A stretch of DNA of 52,927 bases from Terriglobia bacterium (GCA_032252755.1 JAVUPY010000082.1:1-52927), one strand, 5' to 3'. Shown: positions 42,040 to 49,803, counted from the first letter of the stretch. Made by a program: numbers and translations. Notes: generated from the sequence alone by a model not told the origin.

Positions 42040-43299
42040 ATGCTTACTCTCAAACGTCGCGGCTCTCTTCTCAACGCTCCCGATTACGCGGACCGTGTCA
42101 ACCTCATTAAGAAGATCAAAGTCGATGACGCCTGGCGTTTTGCGCCCGTCGTTCCCGAATCCAATGGCCGACTCAAAGACCGAGTTCGCATTAACGGCGA
42201 GATCAAGACCCACCCCGAAGGCGCGTACTACATTGAGTGGCGCGAACGCGGCAGGCGCTGCCGCATCTCGGTCGCTCGTGAGGACGCGGTAGACGAAGCA
42301 CGCCGCAAGGCAGTCGAGCTTCGGGCCATCCGGGACGGCCTCATCGCCTCTCCCGAACCAGCGCCGCAAGTTGTACTCAAGATCCCCATCGGCCAGGCCA
42401 TCGACGACTATCTCCGCTTCGTCCGCGTCCATCGCAAGCCAAGAACCTACCTCACCTATCGCTTCACGCTCGGCACCCTGCTCCGTTCGGCCTATAAGAA
42501 GAAGCATGTTGAGGACGCGACCCGGCAGGATGTGATCGACTTCATGACCTACTGTTATGAGCAGGGCTTGGGAGCGCGAACGGTCTACGACAAGACCGTG
42601 ACCGTGTTACAGCTCTTCAAGCGCCACGGCAAGAGCGGACTGATGGAACGCGGCGACTGGCCGAGCTACGTGGATACCATCCGGCCTGTCTACGAGCCGG
42701 AGGAATTGATCGCGATGTTCCGTGTCTGTTCGGAAGATGAGGCAACACTGTTGAAGTTTCTGCTTGGATCGGGTTTCCGCGATCAGGAGATCCGTTACGT
42801 CGAATGGCGCGATCTGGACTTCCGCAACTGCGAGGTACGCGTGAAGGCGAAGCCTCAGTGGGGGTTCACTCCCAAGAACTGGGAAGAACGGACTGTGCCG
42901 CTACCCGAGGGTCTAATGGAACGGCTCAAGCGCCGGAAAGAAGAGCGCAAAGCGCTCCCCAATGATCTGCTCTTCCCCAACGGTCGCGGCAAGCCAGATA
43001 GCGAAATGGATATGATCGTGAAGCGGGTTGCGCAGCGTGCCGGGCTCAATTGCAAGCAGTGCGTGACCGAGCACGGCAACAAGTGCAAGGAAGGCCCATA
43101 CTGCATGAATTTCTTCCTGCACAAGTTTCGGCACACCTTCGCCACCAACCATCTGCGTGACGGCGTGGACATCCGTACCGTGCAGAGCTGGCTTGGGCAC
43201 CGCGACATCAAATCGACGATGGTCTACTTGAAGGGCATCCGGTCGAAGGACGCAGCCCGGAAAGTCAATAGCGGTGAGCTGGCGACTCTGGTAGCTTGA
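42040..43299 (+). CDS. Tyrosine-type site-specific integrase with a four-Cys insertion
   Basis: A 419-residue tyrosine recombinase. The N-terminal AP2/SAM-like DNA-binding part is followed by the catalytic domain with R247 (LGSGFRDQEI), H361 and R364 in HKFRHTF, H387 in WLGHRDI and the nucleophile Y396. An insertion just before HKFRH has C338, C341, C349 and C355 (CKQC...C...C spacing) and could bind zinc. It should catalyse integration and excision at the adjacent tRNA site. A GGAGGAGG ribosome site precedes the ATG, and the gene ends at a strong terminator. It lies about 90 bases from the tRNA fragment, as integrases of tRNA-inserted elements do. Confidence 0.95.
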   Translation: MLTLKRRGSLLNAPDYADRVNLIKKIKVDDAWRFAPVVPESNGRLKDRVRINGEIKTHPEGAYYIEWRERGRRCRISVAREDAVDEARRKAVELRAIRDGLIASPEPAPQVVLKIPIGQAIDDYLRFVRVHRKPRTYLTYRFTLGTLLRSAYKKKHVEDATRQDVIDFMTYCYEQGLGARTVYDKTVTVLQLFKRHGKSGLMERGDWPSYVDTIRPVYEPEELIAMFRVCSEDEATLLKFLLGSGFRDQEIRYVEWRDLDFRNCEVRVKAKPQWGFTPKNWEERTVPLPEGLMERLKRRKEERKALPNDLLFPNGRGKPDSEMDMIVKRVAQRAGLNCKQCVTEHGNKCKEGPYCMNFFLHKFRHTFATNHLRDGVDIRTVQSWLGHRDIKSTMVYLKGIRSKDAARKVNSGELATLVA

Positions 43300-43314
43300 T
43301 GCTCGTTCCAACGG

Positions 43315-43340
43315 AAAGCCACGCGAGGGTGGCTTTTTTG
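43315..43340 (+). terminator. Rho-independent terminator after the integrase
   Basis: AAAGCCAC (43315-43322) pairs with GTGGCTTT (43329-43336) across a 6-base loop and is followed by TTTT. Confidence 0.9.
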
Positions 43341-43344
43341 TTGT

Positions 43345-43382
43345 TTGGTACGGAAATCCCCTGAATGGTATAACAGTTATAC
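43345..43382 (+). promoter_or_regulatory. BrnTA promoter and palindromic operator
   Basis: A perfect inverted repeat GTATAAC-A-GTTATAC lies at 43368-43382, ending two bases before the brnT ATG. Its left half contains a -10-like TATAAC (43369-43374), 18 bases after TTGGTA (43345-43350), a -35-like box. Transcription would start at or next to the ATG. BrnA-type antitoxins repress their own promoter through such palindromes. Confidence 0.6.
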
Positions 43383-43384
43383 TT

Positions 43385-43663
43385 ATGCGGTTTGACTTTG
43401 ATCGTCGGAAGAGCGCGCGCCTCAGAGCGAACCCAAGGCGAGGCACTGGTTTCGAGGACGCGCAGGAGATGTTCGCGCACCCGTATTACCTGGATCAACG
43501 CACTGACCTGCCCGAACAATACCGGGCCATAGGCTGGGTGGGCAAACGGCTGTATACCGTGATCTTCGAGGTTCGCGAGGACAAAGAGGGCGAGTATTAC
43601 CATCTGGTTACACTATGGAAAGCCACCAAGGAAGAAGAGGAACTGTATGAAGAACATTCCTAA
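43385..43663 (+). CDS. brnT: BrnT-family toxin (type II TA ribonuclease)
   Basis: A 92-residue protein of the BrnT/DUF497 family: it starts FDFDRRKSARLRANPRRGTG, has an FEDAQEMFAHPYYLDQR segment and AIGWVGKRLYTVIFEVRED, all typical of the RelE-like BrnT fold. It should cleave RNA and be neutralised by BrnA, whose gene overlaps it by 17 bases. The ATG is two bases from the promoter palindrome, leaving no room for a ribosome site, so translation may be leaderless. It sits just after the integrase and would stabilise the element (inference). Confidence 0.9.
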   Translation: MRFDFDRRKSARLRANPRRGTGFEDAQEMFAHPYYLDQRTDLPEQYRAIGWVGKRLYTVIFEVREDKEGEYYHLVTLWKATKEEEELYEEHS

Positions 43664-43970
43664 AAATAAGCCCGTCTCTGCCGAATCCATCGCGCGGCTT
43701 GCCGATGCCGGAAAGAGCGTATCTCCCTTCTTTTCCAACAAGGGCCGCATGATGGGACCGATACAGCGGGTGAACGTCGATTTTGCTTCGCCGATGTTGG
43801 AAGAACTCGACAACACGGCGAAAGAGTTGAACATCAGTCGGCAGGCTGTCATCAAGACGCTGGTTCGGCAGGCCCTCGATCACCATTATCTAGCCGGGCA
43901 ACAGCTAAATAGCCGGGTGCGCAGGGCCGTAGACATGCTCGATATGAATCAAAGCCGCAGCAAGGCGTGA
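43647..43970 (+). CDS. brnA: BrnA-family antitoxin (CopG/RHH type)
   Basis: A 107-residue protein that overlaps brnT by 17 bases. It has a flexible N-terminal region (NIPKNKPVSAESIARLADAG), then a ribbon-helix-helix pattern (RVNVDFASPMLEELDNTAKELNISRQAVIKTLVRQALDHH). BrnA binds BrnT to inhibit it and binds the operon palindrome through the RHH part. An AGAGGA ribosome site is inside brnT, seven bases before the ATG. The toxin-first order is the usual one for BrnTA. The pair lies between integrase and xis. Confidence 0.88.
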   Translation: MKNIPKNKPVSAESIARLADAGKSVSPFFSNKGRMMGPIQRVNVDFASPMLEELDNTAKELNISRQAVIKTLVRQALDHHYLAGQQLNSRVRRAVDMLDMNQSRSKA

Positions 43971-44108
43971 CACGGCACGTACACGAAACATCCAAAACAA
44001 ATGAAGATGGAGAATGCGGCGCTTATAAAACGCGCATAGGCTTTCAAATCGCCCCACACGGGTCGCAAACCTGCCAGGCGTAGAAAAGCGAACGTTCCAC
44101 TCGTCTCA

Positions 44109-44140
44109 AACGTCATTCCTTATTCAGAAGGAATGACGTT
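44109..44140. repeat. Perfect 13-bp inverted repeat with 6-base loop
   Basis: AACGTCATTCCTT (44109-44121) and AAGGAATGACGTT (44128-44140) are exact complements. No T-run follows on either side. It lies between brnA and the xis-like gene (convergent), so a terminator without a tail, a replication/transfer site or a protein-binding site are all possible. Confidence 0.85.
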
Positions 44141-44170
44141 CTGCAGCAGATGAAGGAGAACGTCGCCGGA

Positions 44171-44434
44171 TTACGCACTATGCTGATTTTCTGTGCGGCT
44201 GGGCGAGATGTGCGCAGGCGGCTTCTTAGCGGCATCGTCCACACGGTACTTCAATCGAAGCCATTTGGCGACCTCTTGAGGATCGAAGCGCAGGGCCGCA
44301 CCGACCCGAAAGCTGGGAAGTCGACCCCGCGCTGCCATACGGTATATGTGTTTATCGTCCACACCCAGGATCTCGGAAAGTTCGGCTACTTTCATTGCAG
44401 AATGCCGCGATTCGAATTCCTCGACAAGATTCAT
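44171..44434 (-). CDS. Excisionase-like helix-turn-helix protein
   Basis: An 87-residue protein with a MerR/excisionase-type winged helix. Its pattern is MKVAELSEILGVDDKHIYRMAARGRLPSFRVGAALRFDPQEVAKWLR, matching the helix-turn-helix_17 family used by element excision and regulatory proteins. A basic tail follows. The frame is open up to 44497, but the ATG at 44434 is preceded by AAGGAG seven bases upstream. It reads leftward, away from the LysR gene, with one copy of the 46-bp inverted repeat 73 bases before its start. An Xis directionality factor is the likeliest role, but a transcriptional regulator is equally compatible with the fold. Confidence 0.82.
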   Translation of the reverse strand: MNLVEEFESRHSAMKVAELSEILGVDDKHIYRMAARGRLPSFRVGAALRFDPQEVAKWLRLKYRVDDAAKKPPAHISPSRTENQHSA

Positions 44435-44507
44435 TTTCTGCTCCTTGGGCAGTTCCGAGTATGGCGAACTCCTGTACAAACCAGAATTACGGCCCAACCG
44501 TCGACAA

Positions 44508-44553
44508 TGTCCAATACTTATTACCTATGGGGCCATCGCTGGTGCCGATGACC
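44508..44553 (-). promoter_or_regulatory. Left copy of the 46-bp inverted repeat (xis-like gene side)
   Basis: This 46-base segment matches the reverse complement of 45701-45746 at 41 positions. It sits 73 bases before the xis-like ATG with the TGTCCAATACTTATTA end towards that gene. The 7-4-7 dyad of the right copy is degraded here (ACCTATG against CATCGCT). Confidence 0.8.
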
Positions 44554-44712
44554 TCTCCAAGAGACCGTTCCATTTCGGGAAAGATTGCCTATTGACGTAG
44601 GAATTGGGTGGCTGTTTGTACAACGCTTTCCTGGATATGCCGCACCTAACTGAATGCACAACCTGAGGTTCCCCCGATATCGAGGCCGCAGACGATCCAG
44701 GGCAGGTGCAAG

Positions 44713-45681
44713 GTGTACGAGGGACCTGAGTTCCGCCACCTCCGTTATTTCGTTGCGATCGCGGAAGAATGTAACTTTGGAAGGGCGGCGGAACGCCTGC
44801 ATGTCGCCCAATCTTCCTTGAGCACTCAAATCAGACAATTGGAAGATGGCCTGGGCGCAAAGCTTTTCGTTCGCGGACCCGCCGGAACCGCTTTGACGCA
44901 AGCTGGACGCGATTTCCTTTCGTATGCAAAGCAGATGTTGGCGCTCCGTGACCGCGCCGTCCAGAATGCATCTTTGATCCATTCCGGCATGCAAATACCA
45001 CTTCGGTTCGGCTACTCTCCCTTCATCAATCACGAGTTCGTTCGGGAGGCGCTCAAGGGGTATAGAGAGCTTGTCCCAGAAAGCCGGATCGAGCCGTCGA
45101 GCGAATGCTCCGGGCCACTTTCGGCCATGGTGGCCGAGGGCCGTTTCGATGCTGCGCTCGTGAGTATGCCAGTGGCTGAACCGGACCTCTTCATCCAACA
45201 CGTGTGCACGGAGGAACTGCTGGTTTGTCTTCGGGCGGACGATCCGCTTGCCGAAGGCAAAAGCATTCCGAGGGCGGCGGTTCAAGGGCGACTGAAGGTG
45301 CTCTTCGACCGGATGCATCATCCTTTGCTCTACGACGAACTGACGCGAAAGTTTGCGAAGGCCGGCATAGATCTGCAACTCTCCGATTTCGTTCAAGCGC
45401 CATCCGAGATGCAGTTTCTAGTTAAGGAGAGGATTGGATTCGGATTGGTGCGAGACAGGGTCCCACTCGATACAGAACTTACCAGGCGCAGGATTGAAGG
45501 TCTCCCCTTGCGGATCAAGACAGCGTTCGTGTGTCACCCGGCCCAGCAGCGGCCTGTACTTCCACTGCTCGCATATCGATTGTCCAAGCTATGCACCGAT
45601 ATGCAAGAAATGCCTGGAGCAAAACGACCCAGCGGGCGAATCATCGAGGGTGACCTGGCGCAACTCCGGATGTTTGGCTGA
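44713..45681 (+). CDS. LysR-type transcriptional regulator
   Basis: A 322-residue LTTR. The N-terminal winged HTH reads FRHLRYFVAIAEECNFGRAA, RLHVAQSSLSTQIRQLED and LGAKLFVRG, followed by a linker helix (TQAGRDFLSYAKQMLALRD). The co-inducer domain (about 90-295) starts LRFGYSPFI and contains DAALVSMPV, ELLVCLRADDPLAEGK and GFGLVRDRV. It starts at a GTG. The gene lies within a pair of inverted 46-base repeats, one in front of xis and one in front of the T4SS operon. It is thus the probable regulator of both, likely responding to a small molecule that cannot be deduced. It is the only regulator of its class in the element fragment. Confidence 0.95.
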   Translation: MYEGPEFRHLRYFVAIAEECNFGRAAERLHVAQSSLSTQIRQLEDGLGAKLFVRGPAGTALTQAGRDFLSYAKQMLALRDRAVQNASLIHSGMQIPLRFGYSPFINHEFVREALKGYRELVPESRIEPSSECSGPLSAMVAEGRFDAALVSMPVAEPDLFIQHVCTEELLVCLRADDPLAEGKSIPRAAVQGRLKVLFDRMHHPLLYDELTRKFAKAGIDLQLSDFVQAPSEMQFLVKERIGFGLVRDRVPLDTELTRRRIEGLPLRIKTAFVCHPAQQRPVLPLLAYRLSKLCTDMQEMPGAKRPSGRIIEGDLAQLRMFG

Positions 45682-45700
45682 ATGTTTCCAGGCGTTCGCG

Positions 45701-45756
45701 GGTCATCGGCGGCAGCGATGACCCCATCGCTAATAAGTATTGGACAGCGGTCCAAT
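45701..45756 (+). promoter_or_regulatory. Right copy of the 46-bp inverted repeat plus a second dyad (T4SS side)
   Basis: The repeat (45701-45746) contains a perfect dyad AGCGATG-4-CATCGCT (45714-45731). A second dyad of the same geometry, ATTGGAC-4-GTCCAAT (45739-45756), overlaps its end, with centres 25 bases apart. The first T4SS gene starts 61 bases after the repeat. LysR proteins bind such tandem dyads near promoters. Confidence 0.8.
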
Positions 45757-45780
45757 CGGCTCCTACTCTCACCGCATATC

Positions 45781-45796
45781 ACGGCTGAAAAGCCGT
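45781..45796 (+). promoter_or_regulatory. GAAA-tetraloop hairpin before the pilin gene
   Basis: ACGGCT and AGCCGT pair across the stable tetraloop GAAA, ending two bases before the GGAGG ribosome site of the gene at 45808. It could tune translation of the pilin or protect the mRNA end. Confidence 0.55.
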
Positions 45797-45807
45797 TGGA
45801 GGTGCCG

Positions 45808-46146
45808 ATGTCTCGCAAAATTCCATCCATTTTTCGTCTTCGTACCGTCTGGCAACGCACAAAGCTTCTGAAAACGATGAGCCTGGTTGTCTTCTGTCTC
45901 TGTCTGTTCCCGTTGGTCGCATATGCGCAAGTCGGCGGCTCACCCTTCGATACCGGCTTCACCGCACTTGAAATGCTCTTCACCGGAACCGTCGCCAGGG
46001 TCGCCAGCCTGATTGCGATTGTGATCGGCGGGTATGGCTTTGCACATGGCGAACCCGGCGCGAAGAAGGCGCTCGCTGGGGTAGCCGCAGGAACCGGGAT
46101 TGCCGTTCTCGCTGTGAATGTCCTGAGTTGGCTCTGGGGTGTGTAA
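45808..46146 (+). CDS. trbC: Conjugal transfer pilin, TrbC/VirB2 family
   Basis: A 112-residue protein with a long signal peptide (WQRTKLLKTMSLVVFCLCLF, cleavage after PLVAYA), then two hydrophobic helices separated by a short polar loop (LEMLFTGTVARVASLIAIVIGGYGFAHGEPGAKKALAG, ending VLAVNVLSWLWGV). That is the layout of TrbC/VirB2 major pilins. In P-type systems the mature pilin forms the conjugative pilus. The ATG at 45808 has GGAGG five bases upstream; the frame is open upstream but over the promoter. It is the first gene of the T4SS operon. Confidence 0.9.
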   Translation: MSRKIPSIFRLRTVWQRTKLLKTMSLVVFCLCLFPLVAYAQVGGSPFDTGFTALEMLFTGTVARVASLIAIVIGGYGFAHGEPGAKKALAGVAAGTGIAVLAVNVLSWLWGV

Positions 46147-46218
46147 ACACACTTCGCCCATCCACTCTCAACCATCCATTGCAGCGAGCACAACCAAAGC
46201 CGGAACAACGGGGGGGTT

Positions 46219-46521
46219 ATGGCAGACAGGAAGCCGCACCCACGACGAGTCAATCGGGTCTTCAAAAGTCTGCATAAGCCCCTCACCTATCTGGGCGTCG
46301 AACGCGGACTGTTTTATCTGGTCTGCGTTGGCGCGGTGGGCGCATTCAACCTTTTCAACAGCATTCTCGCAGGAATCGCAGTCTTCATCGGGGGCTACGC
46401 CTTCGGCCATTGGGTGACGAACAGCGATCCGGCGTTTCTTCGCATTCTCGCCAAATCGGAGAAGTACAAACTGCGCTATGACGCCGCCAAGCAGAACATC
46501 CCGCGCGTGGAGGTGGTCTGA
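46219..46521 (+). CDS. trbD: T4SS inner-membrane protein VirB3/TrbD
   Basis: A 100-residue protein with a basic N-terminus (MADRKPHPRRVNRVFKSLHKP), two closely spaced hydrophobic helices (GLFYLVCVGAVGAFNLFNS and ILAGIAVFIGGYAFGHWV), and a cytoplasmic tail ending KQNIPRVEVV. This matches VirB3/TrbD, which sits beside VirB4 at the inner membrane and is needed for pilus assembly. Its stop codon overlaps the virB4 start by one base (TGATG), so the two are translationally coupled. Confidence 0.9.
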   Translation: MADRKPHPRRVNRVFKSLHKPLTYLGVERGLFYLVCVGAVGAFNLFNSILAGIAVFIGGYAFGHWVTNSDPAFLRILAKSEKYKLRYDAAKQNIPRVEVV

Positions 46522-49037
46522 TGTTCCGCATCGACAAGGCCATTAAACCGTGGAAAGAGGCGGCATCGCTCAATGACCATCTCAACCTCTACGGTTTCTG
46601 GAACGAGACTTCCTTTCTTACAAAGTCCGGCGACCTCGGCACGGTGTTGCGCGTTCGGGGCGTGGACTACGAGAGTCTCGATTCCGGGGAGCAAGAATAC
46701 GCCGTGAAGCGGCTGGAGGCGGCGCTCAAAGCGTTCGGCCCCGGTTTCCACGTCTATCAGTATCTCTTCAAGTCCAACCGTCCAGAGATTCCGTTCCGCA
46801 GATATGACGACCCCATTGTGGAGGCCGCCATCGACCAGCGGCGGCAGTTTTTCGAGGCGCAGCGCGACCATCTCTACCAGGTCGAAATCCTTTACTGCAT
46901 CGTGCTCGAAGGCGCGCGATCGAAGACAGGACTGGGCGCAGCGCTGGCCCGGCTCATCAGCGATCCCGCTGGAGCCGTTGGCGAGATAAAGGCGCAATTT
47001 ACCAACGGCAGCATGAAGACCTTGCTGCGCTCGCAGATCGAACATGACCTTACCCAACTGGAGCAGCGCGTCCAAGCTTTCAGCCGTCAGCTTGCCGATT
47101 TCATGCAGATTGAAGTGCAGGATCAGCAAGGTCAACTCCACTTCCTGCGCCGGCTACTCAACTATGATGACTGGCGAATAGCGGGTAAGCCCCAGTCCAC
47201 CCAGTTTCTCGATTATCAAGTTGGGAACAGCAATATCGAGGCAGAGCGCGATCATTTGCGCGTAGGCGACCACTTCGTTCGCGTGCTGACCATGAAAGAG
47301 GCGATGACAGAGACGCGGCCCTTGGTGCTGGATTCGTTGCTGAAGATCCCGGCCAACTTCTATGTCGTCACCGAATGGACGCCACTTTCGACGGACAAGG
47401 CGCGCAAGGAAGTGAACAAGCGCCGCCGTCACTTCAATATGTCGAAGACCGGCTTCGTTTCGCAGATCGGCAATGACGCTACCAAGACGAATCCACGTGA
47501 TGTGCTGGTCGATGAGTCGAAGCAGGCGGACATTGAAAATCTGGGCGACTGCCTGCGCGCTCTGGGAGATGGCCAATCGCTAGGCGATTTTTCCCTCACG
47601 ATTGTGCTGTACGGCAAATCAAGGGCTGAGCTTGACCAGCTCGTGGGCGAGTTCACCGGCATCTTCACCAACGCGGACGGCAATCTCTTCGCCGAAACGT
47701 ACAACCATCTCAACGCCTACTTCGCCTGTGTACCAGGAAACTATGCGCTGAATCTCCGCAAGCTGTATCTGCTGAACTCCAATTACGCCGACCTCAGCTT
47801 TCTGTTTACGATCCTGCAGGGTGAAAAAACGAACCCACATCTCGGTACGGAGTACCTGGCAGTGCTCGAAACCGACAACAGCACGCCGTACTTTCTGAAT
47901 CTGCATAACGGCGAGGTGGCGCACACGCTTATCCTCGGAATGACCGGCTCAGGGAAATCGTACCTGTGCAGTTTCTTGCTGCAGAATGCTCAGAAGTACG
48001 CCCCGCTCACGTTTATTTTCGATATCGGAGGCAGTTTCCAATCGCTCACCGACATCTTCGGCGGCTCATATCTGAACGTCGGCCAGGAATCGCGGGACTT
48101 CACCATCAACCCGTTCTCGCTTTCACCGACCAAGGAGAACCTGCAATTTCTCTTCAGCTTCTTTCGCGTGCTGATTGAGGGCCAAGATCATGGGAGCGCC
48201 CAGCGTTACCGGCTCGACTTCAAGGAAGAACGCAAACTGTGGGACGCCATCGAGCGGACATACATGCTGGAGCCGGACCAACGCACTCTCTCCAACTTCA
48301 CCAACATCATTGGCGAATTGAAGGAACGCCTCCATCGCTGGACGGTTGCCGGCCAGTACGGATTTCTGTTCGACAATGCTGAGGATACGCTTTCGTTCTC
48401 GCGCTTCCAGACCTTCAACTTTGCTGGCTGGGGCGATGCTCCCGATGTGTTGGAACCCTTGTTGTTTTATGTCCTTCACCGGGCCTCGAATGAAATCACC
48501 GATCCGAAGAAGCTGGCTACGTTCAAGATGTTTCTGCTAGACGAGGCGTGGCTGTTTATCAAGAACGACACTATTCGAAACTATATCGTCCAGGCGCAGA
48601 AGACGTGGCGCAAGCACAACGCCGCGATGATCCTGGCCACGCAATCCATCAAGGAATTGCAGGAGTCGGGCATGTTGCAGATCGTCTCCGAAAGCTGTCC
48701 GACGAAAATCTTCCTGGCGAACCCGGAGATGGACCGCGATGTGTACCGCGAAGCATTTCATCTGAACGACACCGAACTGAATCTGATTGCCGGACTTGTT
48801 CCACCCGGTCAGATGCTCATCCGCAAAGCGCAGTCGTCCAAAAAGGTCCAGTTGAATGTAGATTCCGTTTCGCACTGGATGGCAACCAACAATGCTCGCG
48901 ACAACCTGAAGAAACGCGATTACTTTGAGCGCTTCGGCATCGCCGACGGCTTGCGCCGTCTCGCGGAAGATTTTCCCTTCCAGCCCCGGACAGTGGCGGG
49001 GCTTGTAACTGCCAACCGTAAAGGAGCGAATGTATGA
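46521..49037 (+). CDS. trbE: T4SS ATPase VirB4/TrbE
   Basis: An 838-residue ATPase that powers T4SS assembly and substrate transport. The N-terminal domain (1-about 400) precedes a RecA-like motor with Walker A GMTGSGKS (about 473-480), Walker B in MFLLDEAWLFIKND (about 668-680), and an ATQSIKELQESGMLQIV arginine-finger-like region. It spans the size of TrbE/CagE family proteins. It overlaps virB9 by four bases (ATGA) and virB3 by one. Together these place it in one transcript. Confidence 0.96.
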   Translation: MFRIDKAIKPWKEAASLNDHLNLYGFWNETSFLTKSGDLGTVLRVRGVDYESLDSGEQEYAVKRLEAALKAFGPGFHVYQYLFKSNRPEIPFRRYDDPIVEAAIDQRRQFFEAQRDHLYQVEILYCIVLEGARSKTGLGAALARLISDPAGAVGEIKAQFTNGSMKTLLRSQIEHDLTQLEQRVQAFSRQLADFMQIEVQDQQGQLHFLRRLLNYDDWRIAGKPQSTQFLDYQVGNSNIEAERDHLRVGDHFVRVLTMKEAMTETRPLVLDSLLKIPANFYVVTEWTPLSTDKARKEVNKRRRHFNMSKTGFVSQIGNDATKTNPRDVLVDESKQADIENLGDCLRALGDGQSLGDFSLTIVLYGKSRAELDQLVGEFTGIFTNADGNLFAETYNHLNAYFACVPGNYALNLRKLYLLNSNYADLSFLFTILQGEKTNPHLGTEYLAVLETDNSTPYFLNLHNGEVAHTLILGMTGSGKSYLCSFLLQNAQKYAPLTFIFDIGGSFQSLTDIFGGSYLNVGQESRDFTINPFSLSPTKENLQFLFSFFRVLIEGQDHGSAQRYRLDFKEERKLWDAIERTYMLEPDQRTLSNFTNIIGELKERLHRWTVAGQYGFLFDNAEDTLSFSRFQTFNFAGWGDAPDVLEPLLFYVLHRASNEITDPKKLATFKMFLLDEAWLFIKNDTIRNYIVQAQKTWRKHNAAMILATQSIKELQESGMLQIVSESCPTKIFLANPEMDRDVYREAFHLNDTELNLIAGLVPPGQMLIRKAQSSKKVQLNVDSVSHWMATNNARDNLKKRDYFERFGIADGLRRLAEDFPFQPRTVAGLVTANRKGANV

Positions 49038-49798
49038 ACCGCGTATTCATTGCCATCGCCGGGGCTGCCCTGGCCCTCACCTCCGCTGTGGCCGTTGGCC
49101 AGGACGCTTCGGCCCGCACCGTACAGTACCACTCGCAGGACATCGTTCCCATCCACGCGAAGTTGAAGTACACGACGCTGATTGAAGTGCCGCCGACGGA
49201 GAAGATCATGGAGGCGGCGACCGGCGATAAGGATTTCTGGGTGGTGGATGTGGTCGGCAACTTCTGTTTTGTCCATCCGGCCAAAGCAGGTATTTCCTCC
49301 AATTTGAATCTGATTACCGATAAGGGCAATATCTATAGCTTTACTTTGCAGGACGTGTCCGGCACATCCGAAGTGCCGGACTTGAAGGTATTGATTGTGC
49401 CCGCCGATCGCTCCTCCATCGTTGCATCGTCCGGCCCGGCGCAGTATGTTCCCGCCGTGCAATTGGAGCAGTCGAAGCAGCAGCTTGCCGCGCTTCAGTC
49501 CCATGTCGAGCAAGCTGTCGATGCGTATAAAAGCGCTTATCCGCTGCAACTCAAATTTGACTACACTTACAAGGCGAACGAGGCCCCGTTCGATATCCAG
49601 TCGATTTATCGCGACAACAAATTTACCTATATCAAGACGAATGCGCCGGAAAAGTTCTCTGTGTATGAGATGAAGGATGGCAAGCCGAACCTTATCAATT
49701 ACGACCTTCGCGAGGGGACCTATATCATCCCGAAGGTCATGGATTCTGGCTATGTGGAGCTAGGCAAGAAGCGGATGGAGTTTTCGCGCAAGGGGTGA
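49034..49798 (+). CDS. trbG: T4SS outer-membrane complex protein VirB9/TrbG
   Basis: A 254-residue periplasmic/outer-membrane protein. The signal peptide (MNRVFIAIAGAALALTSAVA) is followed by a VirB9-type N-terminal domain (HAKLKYTTLIEVPPTEKIME, and DFWVVDVVGNFCFVHPAKAG), and a C-terminal domain with FDYTYKANEAPFDIQSIYRDN, FTYIKTNAPEKFSVYEM and NLINYDLREGTYIIPKVMDSG. VirB9 forms the core channel with VirB10 and VirB7. The upstream gene overlaps by four bases. I use the IncP-style symbol by role, not by exact identity. Confidence 0.93.
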   Translation: MNRVFIAIAGAALALTSAVAVGQDASARTVQYHSQDIVPIHAKLKYTTLIEVPPTEKIMEAATGDKDFWVVDVVGNFCFVHPAKAGISSNLNLITDKGNIYSFTLQDVSGTSEVPDLKVLIVPADRSSIVASSGPAQYVPAVQLEQSKQQLAALQSHVEQAVDAYKSAYPLQLKFDYTYKANEAPFDIQSIYRDNKFTYIKTNAPEKFSVYEMKDGKPNLINYDLREGTYIIPKVMDSGYVELGKKRMEFSRKG

Positions 49799-49803
49799 CG
49801 GCG

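Noticed and set aside
44521-45396. A 291-residue frame antisense to the LysR gene
   Set aside because: It is a shadow of the LysR reading frame and covers part of the left repeat.
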